Positions 55,181 through 63,823 of a stretch of DNA of 64,000 nt are shown here, one piece after another. The notes under the pieces were generated by a model, which saw only the letters and a program-made list of their open reading frames with translations, had not been told where the DNA came from and ran no database searches. The position numbers were made by a program, and so were the translations under genes. The first letter of the stretch is position 1. Every line of letters starts with the position of its first letter. This DNA comes from an uncultured Prevotellaceae bacterium (GTDB taxonomy: Bacteria > Bacteroidota > Bacteroidia > Bacteroidales > Bacteroidaceae), in assembly GCA_900316645.1 (NCBI GenBank), contig ONDP01000013.1, positions 1 through 64,000 of the forward strand, in the 5' to 3' direction.

Positions 55181-55251
55181 GTCAACTTTTTCAGGAATAG
55201 CGTCAACTGTCCCTGCAATGGTAGTCAACTATATCAGGAGGGAAAGTCAAC
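55181..55251. repeat. Four GTCAAC iterons at 21-22 bp spacing
   Basis: GTCAAC occurs at 55181, 55202, 55224 and 55246 (steps 21, 22, 22). Three copies are followed by a loose TNTTTCAGGA-like tail (for example TTTTTCAGGA, TATATCAGGA, CTTTTCGGGA). Two helical turns per unit places all sites on one face of the DNA. It lies between the two large inverted repeats. The steps are not codon multiples, so it is not coding. Confidence 0.65.
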
Positions 55252-55294
55252 CTTTTCGGGAGATATGACAGACACAAGAAACGTGGTCACAAAA

Positions 55295-55436
55295 GTCACA
55301 GATCACAAATCACAGTTATCAAAATTGTGAATTTTAATTATATATATATTATATATAATATATATATAATTAATATATAAATACACCTCTCTTTACTTGT
55401 TTTCTATTTCAGAAACTGTGATCTGTGATCTGTGAC
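55295..55436. repeat. Large inverted repeat 2: heptamer arms around an A/T palindrome
   Basis: A 23-base arm of TCACAGA/TCACAAA units (55295-55317) pairs with 55414-55436 (ATCTGTG units) with a single mismatch. Between them 55334-55373 is a perfect 40-base A/T palindrome (18-bp arms, TATA centre). The plan is the same as in structure 1, though the sequence is different. Confidence 0.8.
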
Positions 55437-55470
55437 TACTGCATCCTTTCTAAATTCTTTACACAAATCA

Positions 55471-55502
55471 TTTGTTTTGCTCACGAAAATTTATTACCTT
55501 TG
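55471..55502 (+). promoter_or_regulatory. Consensus promoter with no clear gene behind it
   Basis: TTTG (55471-55474), exactly 20 bp, TACCTTTG (55495-55502). The expected start is near 55509. The next 200 bp hold a GC-richer patch with a small hairpin (GGCA 55563-55566 with TGCC 55575-55578, extended by GGC/GCC) and only short frames; the 70-codon one begins upstream of the start site. A small RNA or a lost gene is likely. Confidence 0.6.
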
Positions 55503-55770
55503 CATTGTCAATAGGAACGATGGAATTGGAGCGCAGGGCAACAAAAATTTGCTTTTAGGCCTGGCAAAATTTTCTGCCTGCCCAGAGCGTAAAAAGGAAG
55601 TCGCGAATGGAGACGAAGTGAGTAAACCAACGATTTTCTATTAACATTAAAAAATTTTTACAACTACACGATTTTTTTTGATTAATTTCTTTGTCCAGCC
55701 CTCTGTGAAGATTGCTGGTAATTTTAAAAGAAAATAACTAAAAGCAACTTTCATTTTTTCCTCTTTTTCT

Positions 55771-55801
55771 TTTGCTATTCTCAAAACTTTTTGTAATTTT
55801 G
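55771..55801 (+). promoter_or_regulatory. Consensus promoter of the nested-hairpin RNA
   Basis: TTTG (55771-55774), 19 bp, TAATTTTG (55794-55801). The expected start is near 55808, some 270 bp ahead of the helicase ATG. Confidence 0.75.
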
Positions 55802-55807
55802 CAATTA

Positions 55808-56043
55808 ATCACTGGCATCATGACTTCAGTGGAAGCCGCTGGTGAGACTTTTGAGGGTTAAATAATAGCATCAGCTATTTATTCAGAGAATCTTGAAACC
55901 TCGGAAATTTCAATGATGTAACACTTTGAGTAAGTCAGCCGATGCCCGTGCGTATAGCGCGGGCATGACTTATATCTAGTGTTACAGGTACATTCCGAGG
56001 ACCTCAAGATTCAAGAGAAGAGCCATGACTCGCGCTTCTTTTG
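55808..56043 (+). ncRNA. Deeply nested structured RNA upstream of the helicase/methylase pair
   Basis: Helices seen from the outside in: 55888-55896 with 56004-56012 (9 bp), 55899-55906 with 55993-56000 (8 bp), 55917-55925 with 55978-55986 (9 bp), 55931-55937 with 55966-55972 (7 bp), 55943-55951 with 55957-55965 (9 bp incl. one G-U, loop GTATA). A CACTG/CAGTG hairpin (55810-55831) lies near the start. At 56017-56043 AGAAGAGC and GCGCTTCT form a hairpin with a T-run, terminator-like. GACCTCA at 56000-56006 can pair either in the outer helix or with TGAGGTC (56049-56055), offering two folds. No ORF of note. It could be an independent RNA of about 235 nt or the leader of the helicase gene. Confidence 0.6.
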
Positions 56044-56076
56044 TGTCCTGAGGTCGCTTAACTAAAACTATATTCT

Positions 56077-59000
56077 ATGAAACTTGTAAGAACACTTATT
56101 GACAACTCTAAAGAGGGCTATAATATGACAGATGTCCTCAAAGAATGTCTGAAAGATAGGAATGTGACAGAAGTGTCTATTGCAACTGGCTTTTGGGATT
56201 TGCGAGGAACTGCACTTGTTTTTAACGAACTTGCAGAATTCCTTTCCCGTGAAGGCAGTAAATTCCGTTTGCTCATAGGTAAAGACCCTTATCTTTATTC
56301 TTCAGATACTGAAAGTTTTACCAAGGGCAGATATGACAAGCAAGAACAAGCTTGGCGTGTTGACCTTGACAAATTTGCTGCGCAGGAACAATATGTCAAG
56401 GTAGTTCAGATGTTGGTCGATAATTTGAAGAATGAGGATAACGAAAAGTTCCAGATTCATGTATACAAGCCAGAAGGAGAATTGAAAGATCAATTCCTTC
56501 ATTCTAAATGCTACATCTTTAAAGGATATGATAATGAAGAAGAAATCCCTGTAGGTTATGGAATAATTGGTAGTACTAACTTTACCCAGCGTGGTATGGA
56601 GGGGAATTCGGAATTGAATGCTCTGGAAATAGAAGCTCGTGATGTAATTTCTCTCGACCCACAATTCAAGAAGAATAAGTCACATTTGCTTTGGTTTAAT
56701 GAGAAGTGGGAAGATTCCGTTTCTTGGGAAAAAGAATTCCTTCTTCAGGTTACCCAATCTAAGATGGGCCCCGATATTAATGTACCAGAACCTGACCCAG
56801 AACCAGTAGCCGATGATACTATCGAGCCATTCACCCCATACGAACTATACATAAAGTTACTCCAACTACAATTTGGTGATGTAGTAGATAAGGATTTGGG
56901 CCAACAGATAGAATCCTATCTACCTATAGATATCCACAAACTTACATACCAGATAGAAGCCGTAAAGCGCTGCATTGGTATCATGCACGAACATGGTGGT
57001 TTTATGCTTGCTGATGTCGTAGGTTTAGGCAAGACTATTGTCGGTACTCTTATCATTAAGCGTTTCCTATCTGTCCCAACAGATGATGGCCGTGAGCGAA
57101 AAGTACTTATTATAACACCTCCAGCTATTCAGTCAGCATGGAAGAAAACCATAGCACAATTTGACAAAGATAGTGAAGAGAAGATTTCGCCATTTATAGA
57201 CTTCATAACTACAGGTAGTGTTGGTAAACTGGTAGATGTTGATGACGAGGTAGAAGAAGACGATGATGATGCCGATACAGGAGAATTTGGTGAAGACCTC
57301 CAATACAAGAACTATGGACTGGTATTAATTGATGAGAGTCATAAGTTCAGGAATAGCAACACAATTATGTATCAGACTCTTGATGACCTTATCCAACGAA
57401 TAGGCTCAGAAATGGGCGAATATCCATATGTAGGTCTTCTGACTGCCACCCCACAAAACAACAGACCAAATGACTTGAAGAATCAAATTTACCTCTTTGA
57501 GAGAAATCACAATGATAGTACCTTGAAGAAGGCTGAGGGTGGCAATCTGGAAAGATTCTTTACTCAAGTAAATAGAGAATACGATATTCTTATAAGTAAC
57601 CGGACTACCATACCAGACTTAGAGCGTAAAAATAGGCTAGCAGAACTATCTAAGCAGATTCGTGATTGTGTCCTGAATGATATATTGGAACGCCGCACAA
57701 GAACCGATATCAAAAAGTATTACGAGAAAGATATGCAGGAGCAGGGAATCATATTCCCACGTGTTATCGGTCCGAACACCTTGGATTATTATATGGATGA
57801 AGAACTGGCACAGCTTTTCTCTGATACGACAACGATAATTGCTCCTACAGAAGAGGAGAAGCTAAAGACCGACGACTGGCTTCGTTATTATCGCTATCGT
57901 GCTATCGAGTATTTCAAAGATGCTAAAAATGCCCAAAAGCATGCTGGTCGAGGTAACAGAAATCCTGATGAGGTAGCCAAACAGCTTGCTAAGATTATGC
58001 AGATACTTTTGGTAAAGCGTCTTGAAAGTTCTTTTACTGCATTTAAAGATTCTTTGCTTAATCTTCGCACCTATACAGAAAATATGATAAAGATGTGGGA
58101 GAATGACACTATTTTCATTTGCCCACAGGTAAATGTAAATAAGGAACTTAACATAGAATATAAGAAGCAGAAAAAAGGCAAGACCGTAACATTCCAAGAT
58201 TGTGTTGCCGATATAAGAAACAAAATAGAGAAGTTAACAAAGGAGGGTCGTAATACTCGAGGACAGAACGCCGAGTATAAACGTAGTGATTTTAGAAAAG
58301 AATATATTCAGCATCTGAGGGAAGACTATGACTTGATTTCAAGTCTTTACGACAGATGGGCAAATAACTCAGAAGACCCTAAGTATGATGCTTTCAAAGA
58401 CAGTCTTAAGAACGAATTGTTTGACCCAGAGATAAATACCTCTGGTAAACTTGTTATATTCTCGGAGGCCATTGGTACTGTAGAGTCTTTGGCTCGTGCA
58501 GTCAGAGCAAGACACCATAGGCCGTTAATTATCACAGCCGCAAATCGCGATGACCAAGAAAAGGCAATAGAAGAAAACTTTGATGCGAATTATCAAGGTG
58601 ACTGGAAGAATGACTATGATGTAATCATTACTACCGAGGTCCTTGCCGAAGGAGTAAACCTGCATCGTGCTAATGTTATTCTAAACTATGACACACCTTG
58701 GAACTCCACTCGCCTGATGCAGCGCATAGGGCGTGTAAATCGTATTGGCTCAAAGGAACCAAATATCTATGTGTATAACTTCATGCCAAGTGCCCAGGGT
58801 GACTCTCAAATCAAACTTGTACGCAAAGCACACACTAAGCTACAGTCTTTCCATACCTTATTCGGAGAAGACAACAAAATATATACAAATGATGAGGATG
58901 TATATAACTTTCCTATTCAGCAAGCAGCAGAAGGCGAAGAATCACCTATGCAGAAATATATTTATGAATTAAAACAATATAAAGAAAAGCATCTCTTACG

Positions 59001-59583
59001 TTATCAGCAGATAGAGCAAGCTGCTGATGATTGGCAGATTGCTCAGGCAAAGAGTGGAACAGCATACTTTATTGTAAAGGCTCCTCGTTCTGCACGTCTT
59101 GCCATTAGTGTAAATCAGGTAGAAGGAGAAGCACCTAAAGGTGTGGTCCTTTCAATGTTGGATATGCTTGAGAAAATGAAGGTGCCAGAGAATGCGCAAA
59201 GTGTATCTTTGCCTGATAATTGGAAAGATTTGTCAGATAAAGCTATCTTGACTTATAACCAACATTTTGTTCGAATAAACAAATCAAGGGCAGGAGATAA
59301 AGCTACAAAAGCAAAAGGAATTATTTCAGATTTGTTTAAGAAAAATGAATTGTCAACTAAATCAAAAGAACTTCTCAATAGGGCAAGGAAACTTGTTGAC
59401 AAGGGAAGTAATGATATCATTAAGAAGATTATTGCTATAGGCGCAGAACTAGAAGAAAGGAAGCTGTTTGACTTGTCACAAAATGATATTGACAGCATAT
59501 TAGAGCGTGAAATAGGAAAACTTGTCACAAATGTCGAGGGCAAACAAGGTAAGCCATCTATTCTATTAGGAACAATCAAATAA
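56077..59583 (+). CDS. PLD-nuclease/SNF2-type helicase fusion, probable anti-phage restriction protein
   Basis: 1168 aa. N-terminal phospholipase D-like nuclease (about 1-190): HSK motif in FLHSKCYIF (His at about 142) followed by GSTNFTQRGMEGNSE, one HKD-type motif per chain, so two chains probably dimerise as in BfiI-type nucleases. Then a superfamily 2 helicase: ADVVGLGKT (Walker A, about 311), DESH (about 419), TATPQNN (motif III), an inserted charged region, motif V (TTEVLAEGVNLHRA) and motif VI (QRIGRVNRIGS, about 881-891). The C-terminal 200 residues are coiled and charged. The methylase starts 12 bp later. Together they look like an ATP-driven restriction system. Confidence 0.85.
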   Translation: MKLVRTLIDNSKEGYNMTDVLKECLKDRNVTEVSIATGFWDLRGTALVFNELAEFLSREGSKFRLLIGKDPYLYSSDTESFTKGRYDKQEQAWRVDLDKFAAQEQYVKVVQMLVDNLKNEDNEKFQIHVYKPEGELKDQFLHSKCYIFKGYDNEEEIPVGYGIIGSTNFTQRGMEGNSELNALEIEARDVISLDPQFKKNKSHLLWFNEKWEDSVSWEKEFLLQVTQSKMGPDINVPEPDPEPVADDTIEPFTPYELYIKLLQLQFGDVVDKDLGQQIESYLPIDIHKLTYQIEAVKRCIGIMHEHGGFMLADVVGLGKTIVGTLIIKRFLSVPTDDGRERKVLIITPPAIQSAWKKTIAQFDKDSEEKISPFIDFITTGSVGKLVDVDDEVEEDDDDADTGEFGEDLQYKNYGLVLIDESHKFRNSNTIMYQTLDDLIQRIGSEMGEYPYVGLLTATPQNNRPNDLKNQIYLFERNHNDSTLKKAEGGNLERFFTQVNREYDILISNRTTIPDLERKNRLAELSKQIRDCVLNDILERRTRTDIKKYYEKDMQEQGIIFPRVIGPNTLDYYMDEELAQLFSDTTTIIAPTEEEKLKTDDWLRYYRYRAIEYFKDAKNAQKHAGRGNRNPDEVAKQLAKIMQILLVKRLESSFTAFKDSLLNLRTYTENMIKMWENDTIFICPQVNVNKELNIEYKKQKKGKTVTFQDCVADIRNKIEKLTKEGRNTRGQNAEYKRSDFRKEYIQHLREDYDLISSLYDRWANNSEDPKYDAFKDSLKNELFDPEINTSGKLVIFSEAIGTVESLARAVRARHHRPLIITAANRDDQEKAIEENFDANYQGDWKNDYDVIITTEVLAEGVNLHRANVILNYDTPWNSTRLMQRIGRVNRIGSKEPNIYVYNFMPSAQGDSQIKLVRKAHTKLQSFHTLFGEDNKIYTNDEDVYNFPIQQAAEGEESPMQKYIYELKQYKEKHLLRYQQIEQAADDWQIAQAKSGTAYFIVKAPRSARLAISVNQVEGEAPKGVVLSMLDMLEKMKVPENAQSVSLPDNWKDLSDKAILTYNQHFVRINKSRAGDKATKAKGIISDLFKKNELSTKSKELLNRARKLVDKGSNDIIKKIIAIGAELEERKLFDLSQNDIDSILEREIGKLVTNVEGKQGKPSILLGTIK

Positions 59584-59595
59584 TATCTCCACATC

Positions 59596-62500
59596 ATGAA
59601 TACAGAAGACTTAAAGAAATATCTCAGTAAGGAATATCAAGGAAGTCAATCCTTTTTAGAGAATATCATCTATCCAATCTTTGGAGAGGAAGAATTTGTC
59701 GATGGATATGAAACGGAAATCCTTGATGGTTATCCTGAATATCGAAGAATGGCAGATGCTACAGGTATTCGAAGTGTCAAAGATGTGGGAATGATATATA
59801 TCGATGGCGAACCTCTGCAAATATTCGATATATCCGTATCAGATTACATTATGATGGAACGCAATAGGGTAACCATACAAAGCCTTGTCCGCAGGATAAT
59901 GGACCAATATTCTAATGCTTTCATGTTGTTCCACTATGAAGATACAACTCAATGGAACTGGCGTTTCACATATTGTCATAAAAGCGCTAACAAGGAAGAG
60001 TCTACAGACAGTAAACGATATACATTTTTGCTTGGACCCAAACAGTCATGTAGAACCGCAGCAGAAAATTTCCAGTCTTTGTTCCATAAACATAAGACAA
60101 ATGGTTATATAGCGATTTCGGACATTATTCAAGCTTTCAGTGTTGAGGCATTATCCAAAGAGTTTTTTGATGGGTATAAGAAGCAATACGAGGATATCAT
60201 TCAGTATATTACAGGCAAACGTATGGTAAAGGTTGCCAATAAATGGGAAGAAAAGATTGTGGGCGAATCCAATCCTGAAATTATGCAAGAATTCTCTCAT
60301 TTCTCAAATCCCGAGAAATCTGTCCGTGACTACGTTAAGAAACTAATGGGACGACTTGTATTCCTCCAGTTCCTTCAGAAGAAAGGCTGGCTGGGTGTGC
60401 CTGCAGACAAGTCATGGGGCGAGGGAAGTCTAAGCTTTATAAAGGATTTATTTGACAGGACTGAAGACAAAGACAACTTTGTTGACAATGTACTCGAAGT
60501 ATTGTTCAATGACCTGAATACTGAACGGGCCAATGATTTGGTTTCTCCTTCCCTCGGTAAGAATATACGTGTTCCTTATCTAAATGGTGGGCTTTTTGAA
60601 AGAGATGCTGCTGACGAGACAAAATTCTCCTTACCAGAAAGTTATATGCGAGGACTATTGGAGTTCTTTAGTTACTATAACTTCACAATCGACGAGAACG
60701 ATCCCGATGATGCAGAAGTTGGTGTTGACCCAGAAATGCTTGGCAGAATCTTTGAGAACTTGCTTGAAGACAACAAGGATAAAGGCGCCTTCTACACACC
60801 AAAGGAAATCGTCGGCTATATGTGTCGTGAGTCTTTGATATCCTACCTTCAGACAAACATAGAAGATGAGGCAACGAAGGAGGCTCTTCGTCAGTTTGTG
60901 ACTACACATGATGTAGAAAAACTTGGTACAAACAAAAAGTTCCGTCAACAGGTAGATGAAGCACTTTGCAACGTTAAGATTTGCGACCCAGCTATTGGCT
61001 CTGGCGCTTTTCCAATGGGTCTACTGAAAGAACTCTTCCTTTGCCGCACAGCCATTGAAGGTATAGAGCAGAGCAAAGCTACTGAAATCAAAAAGCACAT
61101 CATCCAGCAAAATATATATGGCGTAGATATAGAAAAAGGCGCAGTTGATATAGCTCGTCTCCGCTTTTGGTTATCATTGATTGTTGATGAAGAAACACCT
61201 CAGGCATTGCCCAACCTTGATTATAAAATAGTTGAAGGAAACTCCTTGATAACCACCTTTGATGGTCAGTATATTGACTTGTCAACAAATATTGGGACGA
61301 GTAGATTGCGTTCAAGCCTTGTTAGAATTAGACCAGAGAAGAAAGCATTACAAGAAGAGCAAAAACACTTCTTTACATTGTCTGGAGAAGAGAAGTATCG
61401 TTCTGAAATAGCCATCAAGAATCATATTCTTAATATTATATGGTATCAGTTGGATTACGAGAAACAGTCTTGGGAGAATGCAACGGTAGAACAGGCAGGC
61501 ATATTTGGGATATCAGAGAAAAAGGGGCGCAAAAAAAATAAAGCCCAAGTGGCAGAATTCACTCAGGAACGCCAAGCAGTTCTCGACATATGTGAGAAAT
61601 TAATAGAGAATTTAAATGATGAAAGTAAATCATTACAAGAAAGGGCAAGTATCAATATCCCTTTCTTTGAGTGGCAGACCGTATTCTCAGATGTATTTGA
61701 AGATGATAACAAAAGAGGCTTTGATATTGTTATTGGAAATCCACCGTATGTTGAAGCAAAAAAACTAAAATATATTGCCAGCACTTTAAAAAACATATAC
61801 AATGTCTATTCTGGCACAGCAGATTTGAGCATCTATTTTGTAGAACATGGTATGAATATCCTTACAGAGGGAGGAGTGCTAAGTTTTATCACGACCAATA
61901 AATTCTTCAATACAGGCTATGGTAAGAATTTGAGAGAGTTGATAACTTCCAATACGATTCAAAAGATTATCAATTTCGAACAGGTTGAAGTATTTGAGGA
62001 TATTCTTGTGTCAAGTGTAATTATAGAAATTGCGAAATATAATGTAGACAAAGGCAATTGGTTAACTTACGAGAGGTTTTACAAATTGAAGAAGGAACAG
62101 TTTATTCCGGAATTTATCGAGAGGCAAGAGACTTTGGGTAAATATTTGCAGGACTATCTTGATGAAAAAGAATGGTCATTCTCTGATATGACAGAACTCA
62201 CTTTGAAGGCCAAAATTGAAAATGGTTCTCATTCTTTAGCTGAAATAGAGGGTGTTTGCATTTATCGTGGCGTAACAACAGGTTATAATCCTGCTTTTAT
62301 CATAGATGATGCCATAAGACAGCAGCTAATATGTAAAGACTCCAACAATAAGGATGTCATTAAGAATATGCTCCAGGGAAGAAATATTCGGAAATGGTAC
62401 TACAATGAGAGTAGCGACTATCTTCTTCAAACAGGTTATGATATAGATATTAAGGATGAGTATCCGTCGATTTTTGAGCATCTAGTTCAATACGAAGATG

Positions 62501-62982
62501 AGCTATCTATAAGAGCTGATCAAGGGAAAGATTGGTGGAATTTACGTGCATGTAAATATTATCCAGAGTTTGAAAGACCAGAGAAAATCATATGGGGCTT
62601 GACTGCTGATAAATGGGCTTTTACAATAGATACGGCACAGCATTACCTTCCGAGTAATGGCTATATCTTGACATCCACAAAACTACCAATCAAGTACATC
62701 TTAGGACTTCTGAATAGTAAATTGATGCACTACTATTTCCATTTCATTGGTATCATGACTGCAGGTGGAGCATATACATTGAAAGCTGCAACTATTTCTG
62801 CCCTGCCTTTCAAAATTGCTAAAAACACTCAGGAAATAGTTGGTATCGTTAATAAAATTCTTATTGAGAAATCAAAAGATCATGATTCCAATGTTTCTTC
62901 ATTAGAATCCGAAATCGACCGCCTCGTTTATCAGCTCTACGGCCTGACGGAAGAAGAAATCAAAATAGTTGAAGAAAATTAG
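59596..62982 (+). CDS. Eco57I/PglX-type N6-adenine DNA methyltransferase
   Basis: 1128 aa. N-terminal region of about 240 residues (FDISVSDYIMMERNRVTIQ) similar to that in other Eco57I-like proteins; a helical spacer; methyltransferase motif I in CDPAIGSGAFPMG (about 463) and motif IV in IGNPPYVEAK (NPPY, about 715), i.e. a gamma-class N6-adenine enzyme; then a TaqI-type C-terminal recognition domain (RGVTTGYNPAFIID, LNSKLMHYYFHFIG, ATISALPF). I see no clear nuclease motif, so cleavage should come from the neighbour. Probably marks host DNA so the helicase-nuclease spares it. Confidence 0.87.
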   Translation: MNTEDLKKYLSKEYQGSQSFLENIIYPIFGEEEFVDGYETEILDGYPEYRRMADATGIRSVKDVGMIYIDGEPLQIFDISVSDYIMMERNRVTIQSLVRRIMDQYSNAFMLFHYEDTTQWNWRFTYCHKSANKEESTDSKRYTFLLGPKQSCRTAAENFQSLFHKHKTNGYIAISDIIQAFSVEALSKEFFDGYKKQYEDIIQYITGKRMVKVANKWEEKIVGESNPEIMQEFSHFSNPEKSVRDYVKKLMGRLVFLQFLQKKGWLGVPADKSWGEGSLSFIKDLFDRTEDKDNFVDNVLEVLFNDLNTERANDLVSPSLGKNIRVPYLNGGLFERDAADETKFSLPESYMRGLLEFFSYYNFTIDENDPDDAEVGVDPEMLGRIFENLLEDNKDKGAFYTPKEIVGYMCRESLISYLQTNIEDEATKEALRQFVTTHDVEKLGTNKKFRQQVDEALCNVKICDPAIGSGAFPMGLLKELFLCRTAIEGIEQSKATEIKKHIIQQNIYGVDIEKGAVDIARLRFWLSLIVDEETPQALPNLDYKIVEGNSLITTFDGQYIDLSTNIGTSRLRSSLVRIRPEKKALQEEQKHFFTLSGEEKYRSEIAIKNHILNIIWYQLDYEKQSWENATVEQAGIFGISEKKGRKKNKAQVAEFTQERQAVLDICEKLIENLNDESKSLQERASINIPFFEWQTVFSDVFEDDNKRGFDIVIGNPPYVEAKKLKYIASTLKNIYNVYSGTADLSIYFVEHGMNILTEGGVLSFITTNKFFNTGYGKNLRELITSNTIQKIINFEQVEVFEDILVSSVIIEIAKYNVDKGNWLTYERFYKLKKEQFIPEFIERQETLGKYLQDYLDEKEWSFSDMTELTLKAKIENGSHSLAEIEGVCIYRGVTTGYNPAFIIDDAIRQQLICKDSNNKDVIKNMLQGRNIRKWYYNESSDYLLQTGYDIDIKDEYPSIFEHLVQYEDELSIRADQGKDWWNLRACKYYPEFERPEKIIWGLTADKWAFTIDTAQHYLPSNGYILTSTKLPIKYILGLLNSKLMHYYFHFIGIMTAGGAYTLKAATISALPFKIAKNTQEIVGIVNKILIEKSKDHDSNVSSLESEIDRLVYQLYGLTEEEIKIVEEN

Positions 62983-63006
62983 AATAATATATAATTTAAA
63001 ACGCAT

Positions 63007-63228
63007 ATGGGTACATTTTTTATTATTGTTGCCATAGTTTTTGTGGTGATGTTTTTCTATTCATGGTCTCAAAAAGGAAATACTGCAAAAGATGGAGCAT
63101 GGAGTGGAGGCTTTTGTGTCATTATACTACTTGTAGGTGCATTTACTGTTCTATTCGTATTAAATGAATTGAAAAGTTGTTCTTCTCATGGTCCTTCACG
63201 TGATTATTATGATGCTCCTCGAAAATAA
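63007..63228 (+). CDS. Small two-helix membrane protein
   Basis: 73 aa: a helix (FFIIVAIVFVVMFFYSW), a short polar loop (SQKGNTAKDGAWSG), a second helix (FCVIILLVGAFTVLFVL) and a polar tail (SCSSHGPSRDYYDAPRK). It follows the methylase by 24 bp in the same direction. Small membrane proteins accompany some defence systems as effectors, but no such role is shown here. Family not recognised. Confidence 0.55.
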   Translation: MGTFFIIVAIVFVVMFFYSWSQKGNTAKDGAWSGGFCVIILLVGAFTVLFVLNELKSCSSHGPSRDYYDAPRK

Positions 63229-63320
63229 CCACAATAAAAAATGGCACGGGGACAGGTGAGTGACATCTGAAGTCTGATGGAAGATGTTTGAAGGGTGATT
63301 GAAGATGGAAAATAAAAAAG

Positions 63321-63764
63321 TTGCTCTATAATTTGGAAGTTTCAGAAAAAGTTCCTAGCTTTGCGGCGTTTGCTCTTTATGATGCCCCGACGTGGCTCTT
63401 TGGCATATTAACTTCTGCTTTACATATGGTCTGGGTGAAGACGGTTGGTGGCAAACTTGAAACTCGTTATCGATACTCTGCCCAACTTTGCTACAACACC
63501 TTCCCCTTCCCCAAAATCTCAGACGAGAAGAAGGAGAAGATAAAAGAGGCCGCAGAGGAAGTGCTGATTACCCGTGAGTATTACCCAGAGAAGACTTTGG
63601 CAGAACTCTATGACCCAGACAAGATGCCACAGGATTTGCGCGAGGCTCATGCCAAACTCGATGACATCGTGGAGAGCTGCTATCCTGGCTATCCCTTCGC
63701 CTCAGACGAAGCTCGTTTGGAATGTCTCTTCAAACTCTACGAAAAGATGACGGCGAAAAAATAG
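63321..63764 (+). pseudogene. 3' remnant of an MmeI/YeeA-type DNA methyltransferase
   Basis: About 145 codons. ALYDAPTWLFGILTSALHM, VKTVGGKLETRYRYS and LCYNTFPFPKIS, then the helical end (AELYDPDKMPQDLREAH, KLDDIVESCYPGYPF) match the recognition/C-terminal domain of MmeI/YeeA-type enzymes, a family different from the Eco57I-like gene upstream. The catalytic NPPY part is gone and no proper start exists (first codon TTG). The 5' part is replaced by about 80 bp of unrelated A/G-rich sequence. This is the scar of an older restriction-modification gene. Confidence 0.75.
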
Positions 63765-63771
63765 AAAAAGA

Positions 63772-63803
63772 TTTGGAAGTCTCAAATATATTGCCTATCT
63801 TTG
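63772..63803 (+). promoter_or_regulatory. Consensus promoter of the last gene
   Basis: TTTG (63772-63775), exactly 20 bp, TATCTTTG (63796-63803), 20 bp before the ATG at 63824. Confidence 0.78.
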
Positions 63804-63823
63804 CATAAAAATGGAAGCAGGAC

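Noticed and set aside
55001-55228. 75-codon frame on the minus strand over structure 1
   Set aside because: It is made mainly of the A/T palindrome and the repeat arms (Tyr/Ile runs), has no promoter or start context and no family character.
55181-55251. Possible CRISPR-like array
   Set aside because: Repeats are only six bases at 21-22 bp steps, with no repeat/spacer pattern and no cas gene in the window.
55432-55644. 70-codon frame in the non-coding region
   Set aside because: Its start lies upstream of the expected transcription start of the orphan promoter and inside the right arm of structure 2; codon use is unlike the neighbours.
55808-56043. Retron-type ncRNA
   Set aside because: No reverse transcriptase is in the window; the downstream genes are helicase and methylase.
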